Below are positions 46,728 to 55,388 of a DNA stretch of 64,000 nt, piece by piece. The notes beneath the pieces are model-generated. The model saw only the letters and a program-made list of their open reading frames with translations. It ran no database searches and had not been told where the DNA came from. Both the position numbers and the translations under genes were made by a program. Each line of letters starts with the position of its first letter. The stretch's first letter is position 1. Source of the stretch: Acinetobacter apis. Lineage in GTDB: Bacteria > Pseudomonadota > Gammaproteobacteria > Pseudomonadales > Moraxellaceae. The stretch spans positions 1,302,001 through 1,366,000 of the forward strand of contig NZ_FZLN01000001.1 in the NCBI RefSeq assembly GCF_900197575.1, written 5' to 3'.

Positions 46728-47819
46728 ATGCTGCCACCACTCACACATATTCCAGCGCATCTTTTAACGCTACTAGATTATGAACAACAAGCGCAGCAGC
46801 ATTTGCCTGCATCATATTGGTCATACCTACAAAGCGGTGCAATGAATGAAATCAGCTTACAAGAGAATCAAACCCAATTTAATGCATGGCGTATTTTACC
46901 TCGTATGCTCAACAACTTACGAAATGGGCACACTGCACTGACTTTATTTGGGCAGCATTATCCGCATCCAATTTTTTTAGCGCCTATTGGGCATCAAGCA
47001 TTATTTCATCAGCAAGCGGAACAAGCCACTGCATTAGCAGCTGAAGTGATGCAAAGCAATATGGTGTTAAGCACATTTACCAACACCCCTTTGCAACACT
47101 TCAAACAAGACAACCCATTTAAATGGTTTCAGTTGTATTGGCAAGGCGATCGCGATAAATCATTAGCACTCGTAAAAGAAGCTGAAGCACATAACTATAA
47201 AGCGATTGTGGTCACAGTCGATGCGCCCCATAAAGGCATTCGTGATACTGAACGCCACGCCAACTTTCAATTGCCTGCCAATATGCCTCATCCACATACC
47301 AAACCTTATTTAATAGCAGAACATCTCACTCCAGAGGAGCATCCTGTATTTGATGGTTTAATGCAATTTGCTCCCACTTGGTCAGATATTGCATGGCTTA
47401 CTCAAAACACAAGCCTTCCTGTGGTTTTAAAAGGTATTTTACATCCTGAAGATGCTCAACTGGCCATACAGCATGGCGTTGCTGGGCTTATTGTATCGAA
47501 TCATGGCGGTCGTGTTCTAGACACAACACTCCCTGCCTTACACGCTTTACAGCAAATTCGCCATGCAGTTCCTGATGACTTTCCATTGCTCTATGATGGG
47601 GGGATTCGGCGCGGCAGCGATGTATTTAAAGCCTTGGCTTTAGGTGCAACTGCAATATTCATTGGCCGACCTTATATTTATGGTTTAGCCAGTGCAGGCG
47701 CTTTAGGAGTTGCTCATGTCATCCGCACATTAAAAGAAGAATTTGAAATTACTATGGCCCTTGCAGGGACAGCCACGCTTCAAGATATTTCAAGTTCACA
47801 CATCTGCCTTTTAAGGTGA
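46728..47819 (+). CDS. FMN-dependent alpha-hydroxy-acid dehydrogenase
   Basis: A 363-residue TIM-barrel flavoenzyme of the lactate dehydrogenase/glycolate oxidase family. AGGAG 8 bases before ATG 46728 gives a good start. The active-site region LIVSNHGGRVLDTTLPAL contains the catalytic His259 and the adjacent arginine. The phosphate-binding part DGGIRRGSDVFKALALGATA and FIGRPYIYGL close the FMN site. PIFLAPIGHQALFHQQAE is the N-terminal FMN strand. It oxidises a 2-hydroxy acid; which one is unclear. It follows piuC by 33 bases, probably in one unit, which would put it under iron control too (inference). Confidence 0.9.
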   Translation: MLPPLTHIPAHLLTLLDYEQQAQQHLPASYWSYLQSGAMNEISLQENQTQFNAWRILPRMLNNLRNGHTALTLFGQHYPHPIFLAPIGHQALFHQQAEQATALAAEVMQSNMVLSTFTNTPLQHFKQDNPFKWFQLYWQGDRDKSLALVKEAEAHNYKAIVVTVDAPHKGIRDTERHANFQLPANMPHPHTKPYLIAEHLTPEEHPVFDGLMQFAPTWSDIAWLTQNTSLPVVLKGILHPEDAQLAIQHGVAGLIVSNHGGRVLDTTLPALHALQQIRHAVPDDFPLLYDGGIRRGSDVFKALALGATAIFIGRPYIYGLASAGALGVAHVIRTLKEEFEITMALAGTATLQDISSSHICLLR

Positions 47820-47997
47820 TTGACATCAGACAATTTATCATTTAACTTGGGTATACCCACCCTAAACTCCCTTAAATGATTTGATTATCTATGCATAACT
47901 AGATGATATAGGTAAACTAATCGCAAAATTTTTAAAATAATATTATTCATGCAATAACACGACCCCCTTCTGCATAAATAACAAGGAGTATTCAATC

Positions 47998-49692
47998 ATG
48001 TTGGCTGATCCAAGCAAAAAATATCGCCGTATGTATCAACGTGTTAATTTACCAGACCGCCAGTGGCCAAATAAAGAAATCACCACAGCACCACTCTGGA
48101 TGAGCACTGACCTGCGCGATGGGAATCAAGCCATCTTTGAACCAATGAGTCTCGAACAAAAATTTAAAATGTTTCTTATGCTCGTCAAAATTGGCTTTAA
48201 GCATATTGAAATTGGTTTTCCTTCAGCATCACAGACTGATTTTGACTTTACGCGTAAACTGATTGAAGAAAACCATATTCCAGATGACGTCTATATTGAA
48301 GTTTTAGTACAAGCACGTGATCATCTAATTGCTCGTACCTTTGAGTCACTTGTCGGTGCAAAACGTGCAATTGTGCATATCTATAATTCAAATTCACCGA
48401 CATTCCGTCAAAAAGTATTAAATACAGATATTGATGGCGCAAAAAAACTTGCTACAGATGCTGCAAAAAAAGTCAAAGAATATGCAGCAAAGCAACCAGA
48501 AACAAAATGGGTGTTTCAGTATAGCCCAGAATGTTTTTCAGCCACTGAACTTGAAGTCGCTAAAGACGTGTGTGATGCAGTCACAGAAATTTGGGATGCT
48601 ACCCCTGACAATAAAGTTATTCTAAATTTACCTGCAACTGTTGAAGTTTCAACACCAAATGTTTATGCCGATCAAATTGAGTGGATGCACCGTAATTTAG
48701 CACGTCGCGATAGCGTACTGATTTCAGTACATTGCCATAATGACCGCGGCTGTGGAATTGCAGCATCTGAGCTTGCCATCATGGCAGGTGCAGATCGTGT
48801 TGAAGGCTGTGTATTTGGAAATGGCGAACGTACAGGTAATGTGGATATTGCAGCCATTGCCTTAAATATGTACTCGCAAGGTGTTGCACCACATTTAGAC
48901 TTTTCAAACATTAATGAAATTATTGCAACCATTGAAGAATGTACAGGTTTGCCTGTCCACCCACGTCATCCATATGCAGGTGATTTGGTCTTTACGGCAT
49001 TTTCAGGTTCGCATCAAGATGCCATTAAAAAAGGCTTTGAATTTCAAAAAAATGAAACCATTTGGGATATGCCATACCTCCCAATCGACCCAAAAGATCT
49101 TGGCCGCGATTATGATGCTGTGATTCGTGTGAACAGCCAATCAGGTAAAGGTGGAATTGCTTACTTACTTGAATCAAAGTACAACATCACTTTGCCACGC
49201 CGTGTACAAATTGAATTTAGCCAAATTGTACAAGCGCATACTGACACCACATCCAAAGAAATTTCTGCTGAAGAAATTTGGGACTTATTTAAAGCCACGT
49301 ATATTAATATCAAAGATAAACATTACAGCATTAAAAAATACCATCTTTCAACAGAAGATCATGATCAAATCATTGATTTAGATATTGTGATTAATGATCA
49401 AGTTCAACGTTTACAAGGTCGTGGTAATGGACCGATTTCTGCGGTCATTAATGCGCTGAATCTTCCAATTGATGTTTTGAGCTATGAAGAACGCAGTATT
49501 GGTCATGACTCTAAAGCACAATCATTGGCTTTACTTGAAATTCAAGTTAAAGATACAGGTCGCAGTGCATTTGCTGCAGGAATTCATAGCAATACCATTA
49601 CTTCACCAATTGAAGCAATTATTGCATGCACCAACCGATTGATTGATCAAGGTGTTTTAAAGATCAATGATATTGTTTCAGAAACAGTTTAA
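47998..49692 (+). CDS. leuA: 2-isopropylmalate synthase
   Basis: First committed step of leucine synthesis: condensation of acetyl-CoA and 3-methyl-2-oxobutanoate. AGGAG at 47982-47986 supports ATG 47998. The catalytic HMGL-like domain has MSTDLRDGNQAIFEPMS (the Arg-Asp pair) and metal ligands in SVHCHNDRGCGIAASELAIM. VFGNGERTGNVDIAAIALNM is also typical. The C-terminal LeuA regulatory domain starts near residue 440 (GNGPISAVINALNLPIDVLS). At 564 residues it is the longer form of the enzyme. No leucine-rich leader peptide was seen in the 178-base upstream gap. Confidence 0.95.
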   Translation: MLADPSKKYRRMYQRVNLPDRQWPNKEITTAPLWMSTDLRDGNQAIFEPMSLEQKFKMFLMLVKIGFKHIEIGFPSASQTDFDFTRKLIEENHIPDDVYIEVLVQARDHLIARTFESLVGAKRAIVHIYNSNSPTFRQKVLNTDIDGAKKLATDAAKKVKEYAAKQPETKWVFQYSPECFSATELEVAKDVCDAVTEIWDATPDNKVILNLPATVEVSTPNVYADQIEWMHRNLARRDSVLISVHCHNDRGCGIAASELAIMAGADRVEGCVFGNGERTGNVDIAAIALNMYSQGVAPHLDFSNINEIIATIEECTGLPVHPRHPYAGDLVFTAFSGSHQDAIKKGFEFQKNETIWDMPYLPIDPKDLGRDYDAVIRVNSQSGKGGIAYLLESKYNITLPRRVQIEFSQIVQAHTDTTSKEISAEEIWDLFKATYINIKDKHYSIKKYHLSTEDHDQIIDLDIVINDQVQRLQGRGNGPISAVINALNLPIDVLSYEERSIGHDSKAQSLALLEIQVKDTGRSAFAAGIHSNTITSPIEAIIACTNRLIDQGVLKINDIVSETV

Positions 49693-49707
49693 ACCAAATA
49701 ATGGTTT

Positions 49708-49740
49708 AAAAAGGATACCCAAGTTGGTATCCTTTTTCTC
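49708..49740 (+). terminator. Terminator after leuA
   Basis: A perfect 12-bp stem (49708-49719 with 49726-49737) with core GGATACC, a six-base loop and a strong T run, 16 bases after the leuA stop. Confidence 0.9.
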
Positions 49741-49774
49741 ATTCATGATTTAAAAATTAAGGCGATTACGACCC

Positions 49775-50944
49775 GTGTCTTTTCCTTCTGACTCCGTGGG
49801 TATAGTTACCCCGAAAAAGTATAGCTTTGAAAACCCGCTTCAATTGGAGTGCGGTCGTATTTTACCTCATTTTGAATTGATGGTTGAAACCTATGGCACA
49901 TTAAACCAAGATAAATCAAATGCCATTTTAATTTGTCATGCGTTATCAGGCCATCATCATGCAGCAGGATATCACCAAGAAACAGATAAAAAACCAGGAT
50001 GGTGGGATGCATGCATTGGTCCAGGAAAAGCCATTGATACCAATGTATTTTTTGTGGTGGCACTCAATAATATTGGTGGCTGTCATGGTTCAACAGGACC
50101 AACATCACCTAATCCTGAAAATGATAACCTTCCCTATGGCCCAGATTTTCCATTGGTTACGGTACGGGATTGGGTCAAAACTCAAGCCATGTTGGCAGAT
50201 CGCTTAAAGATTCAGACATGGTATGCAGTAGTTGGCGGTTCACTCGGTGGTATGCAAGCTTTGCAATGGTCAGTGGATTATCCTGATCGTTTGGAACGCT
50301 GTGTCATTATTGCCAGTGCCCCTAAATTGTCTGCTCAAAACATTGCGTTTAATGAAGTGGCACGACAGTCTATTTTATCTGATCCAGATTTCCATCAAGG
50401 CTATTATTTGGCCAATGACAGTTATCCGCGCCGTGGTTTAATTTTAGCGCGTATGGTTGGACACATTACCTATTTATCTGAAGCTGCCATGAAGCAAAAA
50501 TTCGGTCGTGACTTAAAGTCAGGCAAATTCATGTATGGCTTTGATGTTGAATTCCAAGTTGAAAGTTATTTGCGCTATCAAGGTGAACAGTTTAGCCGTA
50601 ACTTTGATGCAAACACCTATTTAATTATGACCAAAGCACTTGATTATTTTGATCCAGCGCGTGAATTTGATGCATCATTGACCCAAGCTATGGCCAATAC
50701 CAAATGCCGATTTTTAGTGATTTCTTTCACTACAGATTGGCGCTTTAGTCCTGAACGTTCAGAAGAAATTGTGAATGCGCTCATTACCAAAGACAAACCT
50801 GTGAGCTATCTTGAAATTAATGCCAAACAAGGACATGACTCTTTCTTGTTTCCAATTCCTTTATATGTCAATACCATGCGTGCGTTTTTAGGTGGTGAAA
50901 CACTCCTTCACACCACACCTCGCCTACAGGAGAAAACCACATGA
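49775..50944 (+). CDS. metX: Homoserine O-acyltransferase MetX
   Basis: An alpha/beta-hydrolase-fold acyltransferase of 389 residues that activates homoserine for methionine synthesis. The start is GTG 49775 ([20 protein letters not shown]). The oxyanion motif is [14 protein letters not shown], the nucleophile is the serine in [19 protein letters not shown], and the histidine is in [12 protein letters not shown]. Family members use acetyl-CoA or succinyl-CoA; I recall that the Acinetobacter enzymes have been assigned as succinyltransferases, and the label here is therefore left open. metW overlaps the stop codon (ATGA). Confidence 0.93.
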   Translation: MSFPSDSVGIVTPKKYSFENPLQLECGRILPHFELMVETYGTLNQDKSNAILICHALSGHHHAAGYHQETDKKPGWWDACIGPGKAIDTNVFFVVALNNIGGCHGSTGPTSPNPENDNLPYGPDFPLVTVRDWVKTQAMLADRLKIQTWYAVVGGSLGGMQALQWSVDYPDRLERCVIIASAPKLSAQNIAFNEVARQSILSDPDFHQGYYLANDSYPRRGLILARMVGHITYLSEAAMKQKFGRDLKSGKFMYGFDVEFQVESYLRYQGEQFSRNFDANTYLIMTKALDYFDPAREFDASLTQAMANTKCRFLVISFTTDWRFSPERSEEIVNALITKDKPVSYLEINAKQGHDSFLFPIPLYVNTMRAFLGGETLLHTTPRLQEKTT

Positions 50945-51534
50945 GATTAGATCAGCAACTCTCTGAAAAATGGATTAATCCGGGTTCTAAAGTCCTTGAT
51001 TTAGGTTGTGGTGATGGCGAACTACTTGCAAATATGAGTAAAAAGCATAATATTAGTGCTTATGGCTTAGAAATTGATCAAGAAAAGATTGCAATTGCGA
51101 TCGGTCGAGGGTTAAATATTATACAACAAGACCTCAACCTCGGATTACATCGTTTTGCTGATCAATCCTTTGACTATGTGGTCATGGCGCAGGCTTTGCA
51201 ATCTGTAGACGCGCCAGATGTATTATTAAAAGATATGGTACGTGTAGGAAAACAGGCAATTATTACTTTTCCTAATTTTGCTCATTGGAAAACACGCTCA
51301 TTTCTCGCATTAAAAGGCAAAATGCCTGTTTCTGATGCACTGCCGTATATGTGGTATAACACACCAAATATTCATTTATGTACTTTCCGAGATTTTGAGG
51401 CGCTATGTGCTGAAAATCAAATTCGGATTATTAATCGGCTCGCTGTGAACGGAGATCAGCAAGATAGTTTACTCAGTAAATATCTTCCCAATCTGTTCGG
51501 TGAAGTCGCTATTTATCGAGTGAGCGCAATATGA
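50941..51534 (+). CDS. metW: Methionine biosynthesis protein MetW
   Basis: A 197-residue SAM-methyltransferase-fold protein. The SAM-binding loop is [20 protein letters not shown], followed by [20 protein letters not shown], and the conserved [11 protein letters not shown] and [20 protein letters not shown]. MetW is paired with MetX and is thought to support or activate it. The start codon overlaps the metX stop, and the stop overlaps the start of the next gene by four bases, so these three are translationally coupled. Confidence 0.95.
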   Translation: MRLDQQLSEKWINPGSKVLDLGCGDGELLANMSKKHNISAYGLEIDQEKIAIAIGRGLNIIQQDLNLGLHRFADQSFDYVVMAQALQSVDAPDVLLKDMVRVGKQAIITFPNFAHWKTRSFLALKGKMPVSDALPYMWYNTPNIHLCTFRDFEALCAENQIRIINRLAVNGDQQDSLLSKYLPNLFGEVAIYRVSAI

Positions 51535-52118
51535 GAAAATTTTTAATTAGTAGTTTGTTATTCGGACTGTCTGTCCTATCACATGCCGACTATCTACCAA
51601 CCACACAACAAACTGTGTCATCACAAGCAGCACGTTATTCAACAATGGGCTTTACTGACCTTGTGAAAGAAGCCAATGCAGGTCAAGCAGCTGCACAATT
51701 TTATGTTGCTATGCATTATCAAGCAGGTAAAGATACTGCAAAAGATATGAATCAAGCATTTGCTTGGTACAAAAAAGCTGCAGATCAAGGTATTCCTGCA
51801 GCACAACTAAATGTTGGGCGTATGTTGGCTGATGGTCTAGGTACAAGCAAAAATATGACCTTAGCACGCACCTATTTAGAAAAAGCAGCAAGCCATGGCG
51901 ATAACCGCGCAAGCTTCAATTTGGCGCTCATGGAAGAACATAAGAAAGACTTTATTGGTGCATATCAGTGGTATGAACTGTCTACACGCGATGGCATGTT
52001 AGATAACAAAGTAATTAATATGTCTGAAAGCAAAAAAACAGCTTTAGCAGCAAACTTAACGCCAGAACAAATTCGGCAAGCAGTTGATCGTGCAGATCAA
52101 TGGATTCAAGCACAATAA
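51531..52118 (+). CDS. Secreted Sel1-repeat protein
   Basis: A 195-residue exported protein. Signal peptide ISSLLFGLSVLSHA, then about two to three Sel1-like TPR repeats: GQAAAQFYVAMHYQAGKDTA, AFAWYKKAADQGIPAAQLNV and RTYLEKAASHGDNRASFNLA, each with the Ala/Gly pattern of the repeat. Sel1 repeats mediate protein-protein contacts in the periplasm. The start overlaps the metW stop (ATGA), but no link to methionine synthesis is visible. A hairpin follows. Confidence 0.85.
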   Translation: MRKFLISSLLFGLSVLSHADYLPTTQQTVSSQAARYSTMGFTDLVKEANAGQAAAQFYVAMHYQAGKDTAKDMNQAFAWYKKAADQGIPAAQLNVGRMLADGLGTSKNMTLARTYLEKAASHGDNRASFNLALMEEHKKDFIGAYQWYELSTRDGMLDNKVINMSESKKTALAANLTPEQIRQAVDRADQWIQAQ

Positions 52119-52144
52119 TATGTAGTTAGTACATTTCTCACTCA

Positions 52145-52169
52145 AAGCAGCACATTTGTGCTGTTTTTT
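52145..52169 (+). terminator. Terminator after the Sel1 gene
   Basis: CAGCAC at 52148-52153 pairs with GTGCTG at 52158-52163, extended by flanking A and T runs (AAAG and TTTTTT), about 30 bases after the stop codon. Confidence 0.75.
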
Positions 52170-52206
52170 ATTGGACAAAACTTAAATATCTTAGGACATG
52201 ACCATT

Positions 52207-52839
52207 ATGGCAAATCCCCTTCAAACCACATGGCTGACTGAACCTGAACTTGTCCTTGCCAGTAATAATCAAGGCAAAATTCGCGAATTTAACCATCTTT
52301 TTGCTGATTTAAAATTGCCTGTTCAAATCATTGCACAAGGTGAGCTTAATATTCCTGATGCCATTGAAGATGGATTAAGCTTTATTGAAAATGCCATTAT
52401 TAAAGCCCGTCATGCAGCACGCTTATCTGGAAAACCTGCGATTGCTGATGATTCAGGATTATCTGTCCCTATCTTAGGCGGTGCACCTGGCATTTATTCA
52501 GCACGCTATGCAGGTGAACATGGTGATGATCAAGCCAATAACCAAAAGCTATTAAAAACATTAGAAGCATATCGACATGGGCAACCGATTCAAGGAATGT
52601 TTGTGTGCGTGCTCGCTTATGTCTCACATGCAGAAGATCCACTGCCACGTGTGTTTCAAGGTATTTGGCAAGGTGAAATTTTAGACCAACCCCGTGGTGA
52701 GCATGGATTTGGTTATGACCCATTATTTTGGCTACCTGAGCTACAAAAAAGCAGTGCCGAACTTGAGAAAAGTGAAAAAAATAAATACAGTCACCGTGGT
52801 CAAGCTATGCAACTGTTTTACCAAAGTTTAAACCAGTAA
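52207..52839 (+). CDS. rdgB: Non-canonical purine NTP pyrophosphatase RdgB/HAM1
   Basis: It hydrolyses dITP, ITP and XTP to their monophosphates, keeping deaminated purines out of DNA. About 210 residues. ATG 52207 is preferred to 52198 because AGGA at 52193-52196 lies 10 bases before it and only one base before the other. Motifs are VLASNNQGKIREFNHLF, DGLSFIENAIIKARHAA, AIADDSGLSVPILGGAPGIY, and late HGFGYDPLFWLPEL and NKYSHRGQAM. The 3' end is 2 bases from the convergent transporter. Confidence 0.95.
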   Translation: MANPLQTTWLTEPELVLASNNQGKIREFNHLFADLKLPVQIIAQGELNIPDAIEDGLSFIENAIIKARHAARLSGKPAIADDSGLSVPILGGAPGIYSARYAGEHGDDQANNQKLLKTLEAYRHGQPIQGMFVCVLAYVSHAEDPLPRVFQGIWQGEILDQPRGEHGFGYDPLFWLPELQKSSAELEKSEKNKYSHRGQAMQLFYQSLNQ

Positions 52840-52841
52840 AA

Positions 52842-53717
52842 TCAATTTAAAACCTGCAGGACAATAGCAAATAGCATAATTGTAATTAAACTGGTTATTG
52901 TACCTGCAGCAATATAATGCGCAGACTTGCCTGTGCCTTGGTAATGGGTTTCTAATGCCACAATATTTGCAGCTGGCGGTAAACAGAATAAGAAAAACCA
53001 CAATGTTAAATGTGCTTTAAATACAGCAAATGATGTCCATGAAATTATTAGACATATACTGCTTGCTAACACAAGCTTAATCGACATCATTGATATACTG
53101 GTTTTTAAATCATGCCATGTCACTTTGGTTTGACCAAGCCATGTGCCTAAAACCGCCATTCCTGTCAATACCATGCCGACTTTGACCCAACTTTCAAACT
53201 CTGTGATATAACTCAATTGCACCCTATGCTGTATACCAAGTTCATGCAAAAACACACCGAGCATTAAAGCCATCATTGCAGGGGTTCGACGTAGTTTATT
53301 TAAAGTTGCAAGTATGTTTAGCTTTTCTGTACTGACGGCACGAACAGCATAAATATTGCCAAAAATAGAACTGCCAATATAAAGGGCAATCATCATTGCA
53401 CTCACATCTTGACCAAAAATAAGTAATGCCAATGGAAAACCAAGCCAACCAATATTCACATAGCTTGCACATAAAGCAATTAAAGTATCTTTAAAAATCA
53501 AGCTAAATACAGCATAAACCATCACTGCTGTAAAAAAACTCACAAGCATAAACATCAAGCTGCCTGCTTGATAATTTAACATCTGATATATAATGATAAA
53601 TGGGATAAAGAACCACGCCAAAGTGGTGGCACATCCTTGCTTAAAACGTTCTGCCCATGAAGAGTAATTCATCGACCAACCCACAACAAAGCCTAAAATA
53701 GGCAGCCATGCTGACAT
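52842..53717 (-). CDS. AEC-family transporter
   Basis: A 291-residue membrane protein with about nine or ten hydrophobic helices, of the auxin efflux carrier/AEC family: GFVVGWSMNYSSWAERFKQG at the N-terminus, VNIGWLGFPLALLIFGQDVS in the middle and FLFCLPPAANIVALETHY near the end, with the helix-breaking Pro/Gly stretches typical of the fold. Members export or take up carboxylates such as malate; the substrate here is not evident. ATG 53715-53717 has AAGGA upstream. It is convergent with rdgB with no terminator seen. Confidence 0.82.
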   Translation of the reverse strand: MSAWLPILGFVVGWSMNYSSWAERFKQGCATTLAWFFIPFIIIYQMLNYQAGSLMFMLVSFFTAVMVYAVFSLIFKDTLIALCASYVNIGWLGFPLALLIFGQDVSAMMIALYIGSSIFGNIYAVRAVSTEKLNILATLNKLRRTPAMMALMLGVFLHELGIQHRVQLSYITEFESWVKVGMVLTGMAVLGTWLGQTKVTWHDLKTSISMMSIKLVLASSICLIISWTSFAVFKAHLTLWFFLFCLPPAANIVALETHYQGTGKSAHYIAAGTITSLITIMLFAIVLQVLN

Positions 53718-53868
53718 CAACTATTCCTTTTGATGGTGAACATAAATCTGTTCTTAGCCTTTGAACATACATGTCTAGACTTAATCCTTTCTTTAAATTG
53801 CAATCTATCTGTCATCACAATGTCATAGGAAGTTGTTGATATAAGTCTCATTATAAGGAGAATAGAAT

Positions 53869-54081
53869 ATGGCTGGTTTATCAATTTGGCATGTCATCAT
53901 TTTCTTAATTGTTGTCGTTTTACTTTTTGGTACCTCAAAATTAAAAAATCTAGGTAAAGATATTGGTGGTGCTGTCAAAGACTTTAAAAAAACGATGCAT
54001 GATGATGAAAATGAAAAGCTACCTGCACCCCGCACAGTGAAAGCTGAACCTGCAACTGTAAAAACTACAAAAACTGAGTAG
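53869..54081 (+). CDS. tatA: Sec-independent translocase TatA
   Basis: A 70-residue pore-forming subunit. AAGGAG lies 8 bases before the ATG. One N-terminal helix ([20 protein letters not shown]), a Gly hinge and an amphipathic helix ([18 protein letters not shown]), then a charged tail. It is the first gene of tatABC, with tatB 3 bases after its stop. Confidence 0.95.
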   Translation: MAGLSIWHVIIFLIVVVLLFGTSKLKNLGKDIGGAVKDFKKTMHDDENEKLPAPRTVKAEPATVKTTKTE

Positions 54082-54084
54082 TGT

Positions 54085-54507
54085 ATGTTTAATGTCGGCA
54101 TCACAGAGCTGCTGGTTTTTGCCATTATTACCCTATTAATTCTCGGTCCAGATAAACTGCCTGAAGCCATCCGTTTTGCAAGTCGTTGGTACAGTAAAAC
54201 CAAACGCTTCATCGGTAACATTCAAGATGATATTGACCGTGAGTTAAGAGTGTCTGAGCTGAAAGATCAAATGCAAAAAGAAATGCAAAGAATCACTGAG
54301 CTTGAACAAAAAATGCAAATGCAGTTGAAAAGCATGGAATCTTTAGATGTACCAAAAAATCAATTGGCACAATCATTATCAAAGACCTGCCATCAGCTTA
54401 CCCCTATCCAGCAAATCCATTTCGGGTATTCGTTAGATTATCCATTTTTAGTGACCAATACAGCATCTAACACTGCTGAACTGCCTCAACTCAAGGTTGC
54501 TGTATGA
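54085..54507 (+). CDS. tatB: Sec-independent translocase TatB
   Basis: A 140-residue receptor subunit that works with TatC. The N-terminal helix is ITELLVFAIITLLILGPDKL, with the Glu in the membrane and the GPDKLPEAIRFASRW hinge that marks TatB. A long coiled-coil follows (KDQMQKEMQRITELEQKMQM). Its stop overlaps the tatC start by four bases. Confidence 0.93.
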   Translation: MFNVGITELLVFAIITLLILGPDKLPEAIRFASRWYSKTKRFIGNIQDDIDRELRVSELKDQMQKEMQRITELEQKMQMQLKSMESLDVPKNQLAQSLSKTCHQLTPIQQIHFGYSLDYPFLVTNTASNTAELPQLKVAV

Positions 54508-55277
54508 CAACGCTACATTCTTCGCAAGAGCAGACAGATGAGCTGCAACAATTTGATGAAATGCCAATTCATAAGCATTTAATTATTTTACGTAGGCATC
54601 TCATTAAAGTTGTTGCAATGGTTTTGGGTTTGTTTTTATGTTTATTGCCTTTTGCCAACCATACTTATCAATTGCTGTCTGAACCACTTCGTCGACAACT
54701 TCCTGTTAATTCATCCATGATTGCAACAGATGTCACAGCAACGTTTTTAGCGCCATTTAAACTTAATTTATGTGTTGCGCTCATGATCAGTATGCCTTTT
54801 ATTTTGTATCAGATTTGGTCATACATTAAACCTGCTTTACATCAGCATGAAAGAAGCATCACATGGCCATTATTAGCCAGTAGCATTAGCTTATTTTATG
54901 TTGGAATCGCTTTTGCTTATTTTGTGGTATTACCATCCATCTTGCATTTTTTTATTAATATCGCGCCTGAAAGCGTTGCTCCAATGACTGACATTAATAG
55001 CTATTTAACATTTTGTCTAAAGTTGTTTTTAGTTTTTGGATTCACCTTTGAAATCCCTATTATCACAATTTTGCTCATTTTATCAGGCTTAGTCAGTACA
55101 ACAACTTTTGTTGAAAAAAGACGCTTTGTCATTGTGGGCTGTTTTTTCGTTGCAATGTTTGCGACACCGCCTGATGCACTGTCTATGATCATGCTTGCCA
55201 TTCCAATGTGGATGCTGTTTGAGATTGGACTTTTATTTGGTAAAACGCTCGAAAAAAGAAAGTTAAATCACGAATAA
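54504..55277 (+). CDS. tatC: Sec-independent translocase TatC
   Basis: A 257-residue inner-membrane protein with six predicted helices that binds twin-arginine signal peptides. Conserved parts are MPIHKHLIILRRHLIKVVAM, the signal-binding region EPLRRQLPVNSSMIATDVTA, SMPFILYQIWSYIKPALHQH, and the late FGFTFEIPIITILLILSGLV. The tatABC set is complete. Immediately downstream lies a gene for a probable Tat substrate. Confidence 0.95.
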   Translation: MTTLHSSQEQTDELQQFDEMPIHKHLIILRRHLIKVVAMVLGLFLCLLPFANHTYQLLSEPLRRQLPVNSSMIATDVTATFLAPFKLNLCVALMISMPFILYQIWSYIKPALHQHERSITWPLLASSISLFYVGIAFAYFVVLPSILHFFINIAPESVAPMTDINSYLTFCLKLFLVFGFTFEIPIITILLILSGLVSTTTFVEKRRFVIVGCFFVAMFATPPDALSMIMLAIPMWMLFEIGLLFGKTLEKRKLNHE

Positions 55278-55294
55278 GTAAACTTTTAACCATT

Positions 55295-55312
55295 TTGTCA
55301 CACAAGTGTCAA
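55295..55312 (+). promoter_or_regulatory. PHO box upstream of phoX
   Basis: Two TGTCA direct repeats start 11 bases apart (55296-55300 and 55307-55311), the spacing of PhoB-binding sites, and 13 of 18 positions match the PHO-box consensus. A TATATT that could be a -10 is at 55334-55339, with the phoX start at 55389. This suggests induction under phosphate starvation. Confidence 0.72.
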
Positions 55313-55388
55313 GGCATATTCATTTTTCACACTTATATTCTTAAAAACTTAATGATTTTATACTTTTAACTTACCTTAGGAGCCTCTC

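Noticed and set aside
47820..47997. Leucine attenuation leader before leuA
   Set aside because: No short ORF rich in leucine codons and no competing hairpins were visible.
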